From Branchiostoma lanceolatum (Eukaryota > Chordata > Leptocardii > Amphioxiformes > Branchiostomatidae): a stretch of 64,000 nucleotides of DNA. Where the stretch lies: NCBI RefSeq assembly GCF_035083965.1, contig NC_089738.1, forward strand, positions 6,307,734-6,371,733, read 5' to 3'. Below are positions 1 through 12,400 of this stretch, piece after piece. The notes under the pieces were generated by a model, which made no database searches, was not told where the DNA came from, and saw nothing but the letters and a program-made list of their open reading frames with translations. A program made the translations under genes and the position numbers. How positions within the stretch are numbered: the stretch's first letter is position 1; the number at the start of each line of letters is the position of its first letter.

Positions 1-2240
1 TAAATAATATAAAATATTATAAAATGATATAAAATGCGATCGATTGCAGTGGGGAGCAGTTGGTTATTATGCTGTTTGTAAAGAGTTCAGGGGCGCGCCC
101 TCCGAATCATCTCGCGCGGCGGCAGGCGCCGGCGTTTCGTACAGAATATGCCTTTCTTGAATGAACAGATAGAGGTCAGTGCAGTGGCTCTGTTTAAATC
201 TATCTATGGGCACCTGAACACCCACTGTGACATTGTGACCTCCGAATTGTTCTCAGACACTGGCAGAACTCTAAAGAACAGCCACAATACCATCGTCCCC
301 CGGGCAAGGACAAAACGGCTGACGGTCTTTTCTACACTGTGTTATCCGCTCAATACGCCAGTATCACATTGTCATAAATTACCTGAGTGATCACTAGGCA
401 CGCTGTCGGTTTCATATGCCTCAATCAAGAAGCGTATATAATTGTTTCGTGCCAATGCATGTATTGCCTTTGTTTTTCTAATAATTGTACTGAACAATGC
501 ACGTTCAGGGCGAGACCACCGCCTAGTTATATTTCCTCAGTAAAATTTGTAATTTTTGATATAATAATGACAAAGTTGAGTTTGTGGGAAACTTAATTTT
601 TAATTTGAATTTTTTTTGATACTGTCACAAGCTGTGTCGGTATTTGTCCAGCGTTGCTAGTTAGATAAAGATCTAGGCAAGGAACAAAGAGTCACCTCAA
701 AATAAGTGTTAACGTTAACGCTAACACTTTTTTTTTTAGTTTCACGGCGGTCGAGTTTTCAGCCTTGCGCTGTAATACCGTTCTTATAACATGAACGTGA
801 TAATAAATCATTGTAAGGTAAGAAATCTAAGACATATTCGGAGATTCGAACAAAATTATGTATTGTATACAAATAACGATACGAACATGTTATCAGTACA
901 AGCTTTGCCTGCGGATATAACATTCCACGTCGTCGAAGCGGAAAGTTCAGGCCAGGACAAGACAAAATGATATAGTACCTGTGTATCACATCGATCTAAT
1001 AATGAGACATTTTGAACCTTTTCTTACGTTATCGTATCCCCTTGCAGTAAGCCTTTGGTCATGAGTTTATAGGTAAAGATCTACTATATTGAGCGGGATT
1101 TGTGGCTTATTCCTGTGAACTATACTTTTTTGTCATTCTTTACAGACTAGAAAAAAATTATGGAAGCGCACACCACTACCAGTGACTCTACGTATACTCG
1201 ATCTGATAAGGATGTACTAGCTTGAAATAAGTACGGTAGACAGGATCATAGCAGCAAAGGTGCAATGCAGGCTGTCAGATTTGGGGCATAGCTCCCGAAA
1301 ACTCGATGTACAAGTCACAAGAACGAATTCTGTTACTACTTGCAAGTTTTGTTGAATGTCAGACTATCTTTGAGGTCATACAAAATGTTTGACTAGGTAA
1401 CGGGGGAGACCCTAAGTTTAGACGTGCCCTAACTTCATACAGATTCTTTGCTGACCTTTTTTATGCACGCCGTGTTTGTTGCCATTGACTTTGCTCATTA
1501 GAAAGGTACATATACCTAGCCCATACACACAGCTGCCATTTTCATGAAAAATATACGTGTACATATTCATTTACTTTGTCTAAAAAATAGTATTTCAACA
1601 ATTTTTCTAATAATGGTCGCACTGAATAGAGGGTCATAGGTACCGGTGGCTCGTGCTGCAAAATCTACCACCTGTACTTAAGGAGTCATACAACTGTCAT
1701 GCACTTTATATTAAGAAATAACGTTTTCAAAGCATTAAAAATTTGGGTCTCCTGAGAAAAACAACGTCAACACCGCTACTGCCTACCATCAATCTGCTAA
1801 AACAGTTTCTCGCGAATATATACGACCGTTCTCTGATTTCGGGGCTCCGTTCAAATTCTGACAATCTGACAAGGAAGGCAAAAATACGATCGACTCTCTG
1901 AGGGTTTTGAAATTCAGCAACCTCTTGACGATCAACAAAGTCGGTCGGAATTCCAGCGTTTCCTGCCGCCCGCCACGAGCTGGATGGAACGAGATGTAGC
2001 CCTAGATTGTATGCATGCAAAGTCCGCACAAGCACAATGTTATTGTCAGAACTAGAAGAAAGCTGCAATTTCTAAGAAACCAATTTTTCTCTCTGTTTAC
2101 TTAAAATGTTCACCAACGACTGAGAAGAGCAAAAATAAAAAGGCGATTCAACTTTGAGTAGGCTGTCTATGGTCGCATAATCTTGAAAGTACGTTTACGA
2201 AAACATCTTGCAACGTTTTACTACCCTCCAAGGCCAAGCA
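1..2240. other. No gene recognised
   Basis: AT-rich flank. Open frames are under 115 residues and resemble no family I know. Apart from the palindrome at 704-729 I see nothing to annotate. Confidence 0.5.
704..729. repeat. 26-bp near-perfect palindrome
   Basis: AAGTGTTA.CGTTAACG.TAACACTT with only the two symmetric positions unpaired. Function unknown. Confidence 0.5.
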
Positions 2241-2355
2241 GAGGTTCGGCTACGACTCGTTTTGACGTCTTTATAGGCGTTTTTCTCAGGCTTTCTACAA
2301 TCGAAATCCACACAAAACGCCTAAGAAGACGTCAAAACAAGCCGGAGCCAAACAT
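2241..2355. repeat. Imperfect inverted repeat (hairpin element)
   Basis: Arms of about 42 bp at 2241-2284 and 2314-2355 sharing AAAACGCCTA and AAGACGTCAAAAC, separated by about 30 bp. Probably a MITE remnant. Confidence 0.6.
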
Positions 2356-3008
2356 TTGCTTCGAGAGCAATATTTTTACCCGGTTGTAGCACAGAGCGCG
2401 AAAGGATCATGAACATTATGAATGCATTTTTACATTTTCTTAAGATCTTAGTATCAATGCGTTTATGAAAACCTGACCATTTTCTACCTAATAGCCAGCG
2501 CCATGGCGTCGAGCGCCCGACAAAAACGATTCCCCTTATCCTTGTATTGACCAATATGTCTACTTATAATATTATACACAACATCATACTTCTTTGAAAA
2601 CGACTTACCTGGAAATTTGCCGACTGTTTGCCTGAATTTACAGATCGGTGTCTTCACTAGAAGGAATCCAAAGTATATCAGACGATCAGGACGGTACTCT
2701 TCTCTTAAACAATGCGTGTCTGTCTTAAATGATATATGATTACAGTGACTCGACCAGTTAAACAATACATATACCTGAGGGGCATGAAATTGTGCGTGTT
2801 GTTTATGTGACTGTTAGGTGGGCGCAAGGTCCTTGCCGAAAGCTATTCCATGGCCTCAGCCGACCCCTCCACTCGTACGACTACTGTTCAGTTCTTGATG
2901 GAATATTTTATCTTAGCACGTTCGCGTGTTCGGTGGTTCGTCAGAATGTTGGACAAAATGGTGGACAAGTCAAGCGGCGGTAGGTTTTGCGTATATAGTT
3001 TTTTTTAT

Positions 3009-3428
3009 AAGGCTACACCAAGTATTTTTTTATGGATGACGTCCGCGCGCGCATTGATTTTGGTCTGTTCCCAGAAAAAAAACACAAGAAATTCCGCTGC
3101 CTGTAACTATGACCGAAGAGTTTTAATATACTATGTTTCTGCAGGCTTGCAAAATCGATGGGATATGGAAAGAAACAGGACAGGACAACAACTGCTGTTA
3201 AACTTCAACTGATTTATTCAAATCATTGCTGTTTTCATGATGAATAAGATAATTGTTAGTTGTTACACTGTGTTCTCTCATTCAATTTGTGTCCTAACAT
3301 GTGTCGTCGACTATTATCAAATCTTGGCATCTTGTTTTTTCGGCCCTTCTTGTGTATTTTTCGCGCTCTCGCATTAGATTTAGGGTCTCCAAAGGACGTC
3401 ATCCTTAAAAATTACTTGGTGTAGCCTA
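3009..3428. mobile_element. MITE with GGCTACACCAAGTA ends
   Basis: Inverted ends of about 35 bp: TAAGGCTACACCAAGTA... GGATGACGTCC on the left, and GGACGTCATCC ... TACTTGGTGTAGCCT on the right. No coding capacity; target duplication unclear, superfamily not assigned. Confidence 0.6.
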
Positions 3429-4047
3429 AAAGACGTTCGCACGACACTACAAAGTCGCATCCACACGTGATGAATATTGCTTTGCAGTGTAATAAGGTAG
3501 ATTCAACTAATGATGTAGAAAAATAACCAAAAACAATGAATTTTGTTTTCTATTCCGATCACAATATGCCCCTTTAAAATGCCTGTCTTTAAATCAGTTG
3601 ACAGTCAAACACTCATATAATGGGATAAAGAGTTACAATCTGCAAATATGCAAATTCATCCCTAAACAGATGTTGGGGTGGAGAGTAGTGACGACATCTA
3701 ACTGACGTATTTATCTGTCAACCACCCCAGGGAAACCTGACAGTCAGAGAAACTCGGCAGTCAGAAAACGTTGTAATCTTCCAACCCAACGTCTGCTTGG
3801 TGATTATAAACGTCTCCCATGATCCTTTGCGAACTTTAGTTTTGGCACGAAAAATCAAACACTTGTTTTTGCGGCCGGACTGGAGAATAATGTCAAAAGT
3901 ATATATGTAAAGTGTTTGACATTTTGGCAACGAGAGGGCAAAAGATTATACCTCAGGTACCTGGATACCAAATCAGGTACAGGCAGGTACCAAATAACCT
4001 GGATTTGTGTTTTCAGGCCGCTTCTGGCTTAACTGTCGCACAGTTAC
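3429..4047. other. No gene; CAGGTACC-rich patch
   Basis: Unique-looking sequence. At about 3950-4010 there is a cluster of CAGGTACC-type motifs similar to the inside of the hAT-like MITE at 34.2 kb, perhaps a scrap of that family. Confidence 0.35.
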
Positions 4048-4281
4048 AGGAGTCCTAAACTCCAGAAGGCGGTGTTATTTTCCATTAGATTATGTGTCAA
4101 TGCCTTGGTCAATGAATACATAATCAGCCGACTTTGAACAGAATTTTGCTTATGGTGAATTACACAAGGTGTGTTTTTTTTAAACGATATGATACTCACT
4201 AAACCCTTGCAGACCCTACCCATGTATTCCCTATGTGTAAACATACATCTTTAATGGTGAGTATTTTTGGCATAGATGAGG
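4048..4281. mobile_element. Truncated copy of the AGGAGTCC TTAA MITE
   Basis: Matches the left 230 bp or so of the 35.14-kb MITE (CTCCAGAAGGCGGTGTTATT, CATACATCTTTAAT). The right end is missing and the left flank is TTAC rather than TTAA. Confidence 0.65.
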
Positions 4282-5512
4282 CGAGCTTCCAGTATTGGTA
4301 ATTTGGTCTAGCTTTTCGGACGTGAAAAACAATGTCTAAACTAGAAATGCAATATTTGCGAGAGAAAATACATATATTTCATCCATTTCCCTCCCCACAT
4401 TCACAAAAAAATTGACTTTTTCGTATGATCATAATCGCCAAAGTCCAGAATTGAGTTTTATCAAATGTTCCCCGCATACAAGAATGGACTCTTCCAGCGG
4501 CGAATGGACCAACGACTATCATGCAAATTTCTGAATGTAAACAACTACAACCTTGCCGTAGATTTCTTTTGCGGGGAAGAGTTTGCGCAATATGATAGTC
4601 CAGAAAATTTTGCATTACGCAGCGGACAGTTCTTCGAAACCAACTCAAGTGTGCGAAAGTTTCACAAATTTCTGCTGGACATACTGCAAATTCCTGATAC
4701 GTATTTCGTACAGTAACACTTAAACACATACCAGTGATACCACAATTGCAAACATTTTGCTAACAAAAATATACATAGCCACTTGTAAGGTGATGAGCCT
4801 TTGTGTACTCTTAGTGTTAGCAAAAACAACTAAACAAGCCATTGCTATGTATATACAGAGCGGAATATAGAGCATTACGTTTATGATAGAAACACGCATG
4901 AAAAGTTATTTTAATGCAGGGGTAAATTTTGAACCTTCTCAATTGATCATAACTTCAGTTTGGCACAGTATTCACAATTCAAGGACGGGAGTCAGGGGGC
5001 AGTGAAGTTATTTTAACCAGACACCCTGGGCTGCACCTGTAAGAGTTAGTGCTCCTAATTGGATTTAGAATTTCAACCAATCAGCTCCAGTTTTGAAAAT
5101 GTATGGATGATTTGAAAGGCGCTCTCTCATTGGCTGACCGAATGAGTCCACTTGGCCATAGGAATAAAGATGTGACCATAAATGGAAACACCATATATGG
5201 TCATATCAAGAAAATAGACAATTACCCCCCCCCCCCCACATCGTATATTGAAGTGGTGTATGCAAGAAATGCGAACAACGTTCTTTGAGTATTTGTTCTA
5301 TGTACCCCTATAGCAAATTTCAGGTCATAAGGCTGTAATTTAAGAGCACAGGAGACCACAATATGCAGTTTTGGTCTGAAAATGGCAAAAAAACTTTAAA
5401 GCCACATATGAAAAAAAAATGAAAAAAAAGGCCGGTGTAACTCTACCCTTGTGTAAAAAAAACTATCTCAGAGTTGTACTAGCTCTAGCTAGGTATAAAA
5501 GTTTTCTTACGG
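4282..5512. other. No gene; poly(C) run at about 5226-5239
   Basis: No coding signal. Overlapping short frames on both strands at 4379-4729 carry no recognisable domain. A C homopolymer lies at about 5226. Confidence 0.4.
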
Positions 5513-5795
5513 GTGAACCATAACTATGAATTGAAAGTGCGTGGAGCCAGCCCTTTCAAGCTTGTAAGCATTGTTTACCGTTCACCAGCGTTCTCCTAGG
5601 GGTTACGTGAACCATGCTTATTATGCATTGAAAGTGCGTGGAGCCATTGAAAGTGTATGGAGCCATCGTTTTGAAGCTTGTTAACATTGTTTACCAGCGT
5701 TTCCCCATAGAGATTTTTACATTTTTCTTGAGGGTGACGTGAACCATGCTTTTGCTTTGAAAGTACGTGGAGCCAGCCAGCTCCATGGAGGTAGA
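5513..5795. repeat. Degenerate tandem repeat, about three units
   Basis: Three runs of GTGAACCAT ... TTGAAAGTGCGTGGAGCCA ... AAGCTTGTTAACATTGTTTACC ... AGCGTT in succession, with spacing of roughly 100-130 bp. Probably a local duplication. Confidence 0.6.
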
Positions 5796-5837
5796 AAAAA
5801 TCGGCCATGATGGAAATTTGTATTAAAGAAAGGATTT

Positions 5838-6447
5838 TTATTTTCATGTTATCTGTAGCTGATGGACATGGGTATACTCATAAATCGATATTATGCAAAT
5901 TACGACCTTGTGATTTGGATGAATATCACGGTAATGAGTACATGTTTTTACACTTTATAACGTTCCATCTTTAAAGATTTTATTCAGTGTAAGGCCAGGA
6001 GACCATTTGGGAGCACTCAAATAAGTTGGTGGGAGATATGGGTTTATATAAGGACTTTCATAAATGTTACCTTACTGTTTTAGTTGAGAAGAACACTAAT
6101 GTTTACAACTTAGTGGTAAATGATAGAACTTTCATGCCATGTAAACTTGCTGTCACATCCCTTGTGATTGTTTGTCATATTATACTCTTATTTGGTTACA
6201 GATTGTTGTGTATTCGCTTTTTGTCGTTAGAAATTGTGTTGCCCCTTCGAATCAGCAGCACGTTCTAGATTTCTTTATACATTTCATATTCTGTTGAAGT
6301 ATCACTGCATGCAAACCTATAGCACATTTTCTCATGTCAAATCAATGTAAAGTATACCTACAGCCAAATTATAAACTAAGGACGATAATTAATAGGTTGC
6401 CTGTCCTTTGTACTGAAAATGCCTCTTTTGTCCAGTATTCTTAAGTC
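5838..6447. repeat. Left edge of the NRF array: spacer downstream of copy 1
   Basis: From TGTTATCTGTA onward this aligns, with much divergence, to the sequence downstream of copies 2-4 (17.9-18.5, 31.25-31.88, 43.15-43.77 kb). Sequence to the left does not. It marks one limit of the duplicated unit. Confidence 0.55.
5979..5984 (-). promoter_or_regulatory. Candidate poly(A) signal, NRF copy 1
   Basis: AATAAA on the minus strand about 465 nt past the stop codon. It occupies the same aligned place in all four units (18031-18036, 31383-31388, 43279-43284). Conservation of place suggests the real 3' end; not provable without transcripts. Confidence 0.35.
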
Positions 6448-9400
6448 TTATTTGTTGAAGATGACTTTCTCCAGTCCCATCAATGGTGCTTCCACTGCCA
6501 CAGACACCAGGAAGGCCAAACCGTAGGATAGAGTCACGTGCCCCAAGAAAAAATAAATCTGAAAAAAAAAGTTAAAGAAACGTTGAAAGTCAGCCAACTG
6601 ATTATAGTGAGACAATAGTCTAGACTTTGCCCTTCGACATTTAGTTAGACAATGAAACCTACATGCTTGTCTATTTCTGTCAATCAATTTTGGATTTCCC
6701 TTTCCAACATAGTATCTTTGGTCTTTTCGTTCAGAGTAGCGCAAAAGCATATACTTATTAGCAGGAAGATAGATTGCATGATGTACAAGTCCTTACGTCC
6801 TAGCCACTGAGATCTTTTGACAGAATTGTGTATTATGTACCATAGTGAATGTGGAGTAGTGGATGGGCACCTCCCTACTAAAGTATACTGCGTACCACAC
6901 CAAGGTATGTATCAGGTAGGCACAGTAGGTCAGTCGGCTCAGGGGCACCCAGACGTCCCAGGAGAGGATGGTGTCCACCACCCCTGTAATAAACAAAGTA
7001 CATCATAACACGATCAATGGGAAATAGTGATCGAATCCAACAATGTACACTTGTCGTTCCCAGTACAATAGTTGTCATGTTGTACCTTCATAAATTGCGC
7101 TTTATGAATAATAAGCTTAGGAACATGATATATCTTTATTTACATAAAATAGCAATGACAATACTACTTGACAAAAAATAAAGGACAAAAGTCAACTTGA
7201 AAGAACTGCCATAACGGAAACAGCGTTCTTGTTAGAGGTGGAATCATTCAAAGGTCCGTATGTTGTACTGATATATAGTGATCAAAGTTTTAATTTCAGA
7301 AAGTATATATCATTGTGTTCTGTGGTTAACAACAATTGTTGGTCCATGACTAATGCTAGGAATTCGAAGTATTTCTGTACCTCCATATCCATGATGACAT
7401 GCGACAACCACCCAGCCAAGCGCCATGGCCCACACGGTGCGATGGACAGTCAGGTACAGCACGTTCTCAGATTCCGTCTGGAGAGTAGTGCCGTGGTACA
7501 TGCCGTATAGTGAATACAACACAGCCAGGGCAGAGGTAGCGGCCACAAGCCAACCAAGAGGCATTAGCAGGCTCAAAGTCTGGGGCAGATAGGTGTGAAA
7601 TTGGTCGTTATGAACAGAAAAAATATCATTATTGGTGGCCCTGTGGGTTTTTTTAGATGATTTTTAGCAGAGGGTCGAAAACTCTTATATTCATCATTTC
7701 AGTCGATAACAGTAGTCGTGGCTACTGTTGGATGACGTCAACTAGGACATTTGGTCTTTGTACTCATATCATACACAAGGCAAGGGCAAAGAAAAGAAAA
7801 CAATTTTCATCATATATATTACATTATTTGTTACCACTGTACCTGTTCCTGCTCTTTTGTTCCTCTCACCCATTGGCCGTATTTATCATATGAAATATCT
7901 GTTCAATAACTAGGCATTCTGTGTAGTCTTATCTATGATTTGATATCCCTGTTCAATGCAGGTTCATTCTGTACGCCTTGATTGTATTGTAATTTTGTTT
8001 GCATATCTTAATCTTGTATTTAGTATTTGTTGATTGTATCAATTCTTACCTATATACTCTTGCTATGGGTATGAATTGATATGTATCAATTTTGGTACCT
8101 TTTAAGCCCAAACGGACTTGGCGCGTGAAGCACAAGGGACGTAAATAAAGCTTCCTTCATCCATTAATCAATTCATTCTATATTTTTGAAGAAATCTACA
8201 AGCATATGTTAGACTTACCGTGCTCTTTGTCTGTTTCCCTTTTTTCTTCACCAGCAGCCAGCCAACAGTAACTCCTACCAGGTACGGTCCAATACGACAG
8301 TACGGCTTGCCATAGTAATGACCGCCCCTTAAGCTTGAAAAGAAATACAATGCCGATGCTAACAAGGTATTTTGTGATATCTTCGACACCATTGTAAAAA
8401 ATCAATACGAAAGATTCACATTACAGCGTGTCATTCGCTAAATGACATCATAAAACATTGAAACATGCTGTTATTGGGAACTCGAAAAAATAGCCGAAGC
8501 TAAACTTTCAGGCTTTTATCAGAACAGATTACACATCACAAGATTTACAAACGTAATACTGTAAAATATATTATAAAATATATTAATATACTGTGCGTTT
8601 ATATGCCACACTGACCTGACTACATGTAAGGCATCCGCGTGCGCATCAACTTTTGTCAGTTTACAATGAAAAAGTTTGCAACTATACAGTAAACATTGTG
8701 TTGAGCACGCCAAATGTTTTAGCGAAAGTCATTTTCCACGTGTGATTTGCAAGCTGCAAATGCATTTCGAACCCCTAGCTTTCAATGTTAGAGAAGCAAA
8801 CATGACAAAACGAAAAAGAATAACGTATTGCTTGCTACACCATGCTCTGTCATTTGTTTAACCTTCCTGACTACTAATGAAAGCAACTTTTTGTCCACCT
8901 TCTGGTTATTCGCACGCTGCCATCAGATTTGTGGTGCCAGAGGATGCCATCCAGGTAATCAAATCATAATAGACTTGCTGAGTGTAAAGGCGTTGGCTGT
9001 CATTAAAGCAACACTAGTTACGATACTCCTTACCCGTCTGGCGCTATCAAATCATAGTGCCAAGAGATGACTGCCGTGGTGATGAAGCTTGCCAACAGAA
9101 TCATAATAGACTTGCTGCGTGTAAAGGCGTTGGCTGTCATTAAAGCAACACTAGTTACGATACTACTTACCCAATCGGTGCTTTCAAATCATAGTGCCAA
9201 GAGATGACTGCAGTGGTGATGAAGCTTGCCAACAGGAGAGCCAGCTTCACAACAATCCCCAATATCTGCCACCTGTGAGGAAGTAGATGTATAACGAGGA
9301 AAGCTTAGCCGCGTGCCTCATATATTTTTCTGATGGAATAAATGACTTATCTTACTTAAGATGGAATAAATTTGATACAGAATGATATAATTAGCATTTT

Positions 9401-12400
9401 AGGTCATGCTTACTGGTTCACAGGTAAAGAACGATAAAGTTGCAGCAAGTCGATTCATGATAATGAGTAGAGAGTAACAGCATGTTTTTGGAATGGTCGC
9501 TAGACTATGGTTTTAAGGATGAGAACAGTTTGGGTTTACAATTTTGCAATGCGGTAAAAAAAGATCCGACACACCTGTATAATATGTAGATGAGAGGAAC
9601 TCCGATAACGAAGAACTGCATATCATTGGCCAAGTACCAGGTCCAGAACATACACTAGAGAGAGAGAAAGAGAGAGACCAATTAAAATGACGACACTTTA
9701 AACAAACAAAAACATATCAAATGATATGGTGTTTTATCATTGGTCCAGGAGCCACTGATTTTTCTAACCCTTGTATTGTACATCACATTCATTAAAGCTA
9801 AACGAAAATCTGCCTACCATCCTATTATCGTTGACCACGTTGTTGATATACAGTAGGTTTGTCCACCAGTTGTCCCCACAGTTTGGATCTATTCCGTTAG
9901 GAGCTGGAGGCCAGAATGGACCAGAGAACATGTAGGGAAATACCCACATCCACAGCATCAGTACGAACATGTACGTAGGTGTTAACCTGATCATGAGGAA
10001 AGTGGAATGAAAGCAATTATTCATGTGCGCCAGGATATCGATGTTTTCTTGTATGGTATTTTTATTCGTTGGGCACTGACGACACGGTTCAGCGCCTGCC
10101 CCTTTTGATGTAGCATAATTGGTAGAATCCTACTGGCCTTGACTGAACAGAAAATAAAAGCAGCTACAAGCAAGATATTTTGGTTTAAAGCAGAAAACGT
10201 CGAAATTGTCTTAAATTAAAAGTCCCACAATGCGTTTGAAAATATGGTTTTCGGGTATTTTAATAGCGGGTTCTGATCTGATGATACATGTTTCAAAATA
10301 GACTTTGGATTTTGGAATATCCTCACCTCCAATATCTGTGGAAATACACCATCCCGTATGGTACTGATTTCCCCTTCTCTTTGGTCTTCTGTATCTGCTG
10401 GATTAGGAGGTATGACATCAGAAGTCCACTGGAAGGAAAGATGTAAAAATGTGATGGGATCTTGCCTAATGTCATATGGCAAAGTACAGAAGGATTTCGA
10501 TCAAAACATTTTTTTTTACAAATGGGGGTCCACCAGATTGAGTAGAACTGTTACCTTACCTGAGGAAAAAGAAGGAATCCACCGAAACGGAGGCATTATT
10601 GATGGCTTGAATTGTAAATGTTGGTCTGATTTCCAAGGCTTGCAGCAAGTTGTCTGAAAGAGCACATTATCATACATTCTAAATACATGTAGGTCACGTT
10701 AGGTTGTGTGGTTTTTAACCCTATTCAGACCGAGCTTTTTTGGTGAGCCTGGGACGGAGGGGAGGGGGGCTTTTGAGGCTATCCTCTTCGGACCACTTCG
10801 GTATATGAGGAAAATAAAACTGATAATGACGTAATATGACTTAATTAGGCCGTCATCCACGTTACTTTATTGAAACTGAAACCGTATTAATAGGGTACTC
10901 CAATAAAACTGTAAGGTATGCAACAAATTCTTAACGGTAATCGTGACTAACAGAATAGTGCTGTATGCAAAGACTTGTGTTGTCAATAGCAACAGAAATG
11001 ACGTATAATGACGTCATAATGTGACGTCATCTATATTTTAGCTATCCACCATCTTGGGTCCGCCATCTTGAATTTTCAAAAAACTTTTTCAGCCAATTAC
11101 CCCAAAACACAATGAAACATAATGAAAATAGACTAAAAACTCTTATCAAAATTTCTTCGTATAATAAAGATATCAGGTAGTGACTATTTTGAAGGGAAAA
11201 TTTACTGTTTATACCTAAGATAATGATTTGGTCCGCCATCTTTGATTCTAACCTATGACGTCATCATAATAATATTAAATCATGGAAATTACATGAAATT
11301 ACATAAGATGTAGTTAATGTAAGAAAATGTGTGTGGTTTACCAAGAAATCTGAAAAGTACACTGTTGAAAATTGATAAAAAATACGCCTGTCAGAAACCC
11401 GTTGCCATGGCAACACGAAAAATCATAAACTCATATGATTAATTTCAAATTGTTACCAGCTAGATTCTAGAAAAGGTCAGCAAGTTTGGAGACTGTAGTA
11501 TAAGATATTCAGGACATCAACGTTGGCGGGGCCTCAATGAGCCCCCCTTGTCTGAATAGGGTTAAACAAACTTTAAACATAACAGATTTCTTATGATTTC
11601 ATAGAGAATCATCATCCAAGCAATTACTGACATTATCATTATGTGTTAACGAAAAAACATCACGTGGTAAAAAGCAATGTCTACCAACAACCAGAGGATT
11701 TTTACCTTCCAGCGTTCACTATGGATGGCAAATCGCACTTTATTTTACTTAAAAACTTGGACTACTTTTCCTCGTAATTAAAGTTGTCAGCGAATAAAAG
11801 GAAATTTTCATTAACGATTAGGGGGTCCACGGAGACGTAGCCATTGTAGGTGGCTTTAACTGTAAATGTTGGCACATACTGTAGAAATTGGAGCAAGTTA
11901 TTTTAAAAATCATTCTATGATAAATGTTAGGTAGATTGTTTATACATGTTTGGTGATTTAAACATCACATCACATCGCATCAAATATTTACATCGGCATG
12001 TGGTTAATTAAGAATCAACTTTGACCAGATGGGTTGAACGTTCTACCTGTGCACTAATGTACAAAGGACCAACGGTACAATGGGTGTGTAACCAGCGAAT
12101 GGGCTATTTTGCGCGACAACGGGCCTGTAAAACTTTTGATTAAATACCAGCAAACAACATACCGAAGTGCGGTTCAGCAAAACCATAAGTGTGTCCCAGG
12201 ATGACCCAGGTCAAACTGATGAAGCGGATGCCGTGCAGACACTTGATGCTGCCGGGCGCCTGTTTGGTGCTGAGGAGCTTCCCGATGTTGGTGTAGAGGG
12301 AGAAGCACAGGAGGATACGGCCGGCGATGCCTATGGAAGACCGAACAGTCCAAGACATTACAAAACCTCACAAGTGATACCACATGTTGAATCATGATTC

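Noticed and set aside
1727-2068. 113-residue minus-strand frame as a gene
   Set aside because: No recognisable domain, no splice context and no repeat of it elsewhere; length is within chance.
1-5837. A fifth NRF-6-like copy or fragment in the left flank
   Set aside because: None of the exon motifs (GHTY, VDSFFFLSG, WPPAPNGID, YCRIGPYL, ACHHGYG) occurs on either strand left of 6.4 kb.
9034-9098. An additional or alternative exon 12 in copy 1
   Set aside because: It has a donor but no acceptor at its upstream edge, being the product of a tandem duplication breakpoint.
12167-12397. Plus-strand frame of 76 residues conserved in all four copies (also 24.07, 37.45 and 49.44 kb)
   Set aside because: It is antisense to exon 7. 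Its conservation is explained by the coding strand, which has the family motifs and splice sites.
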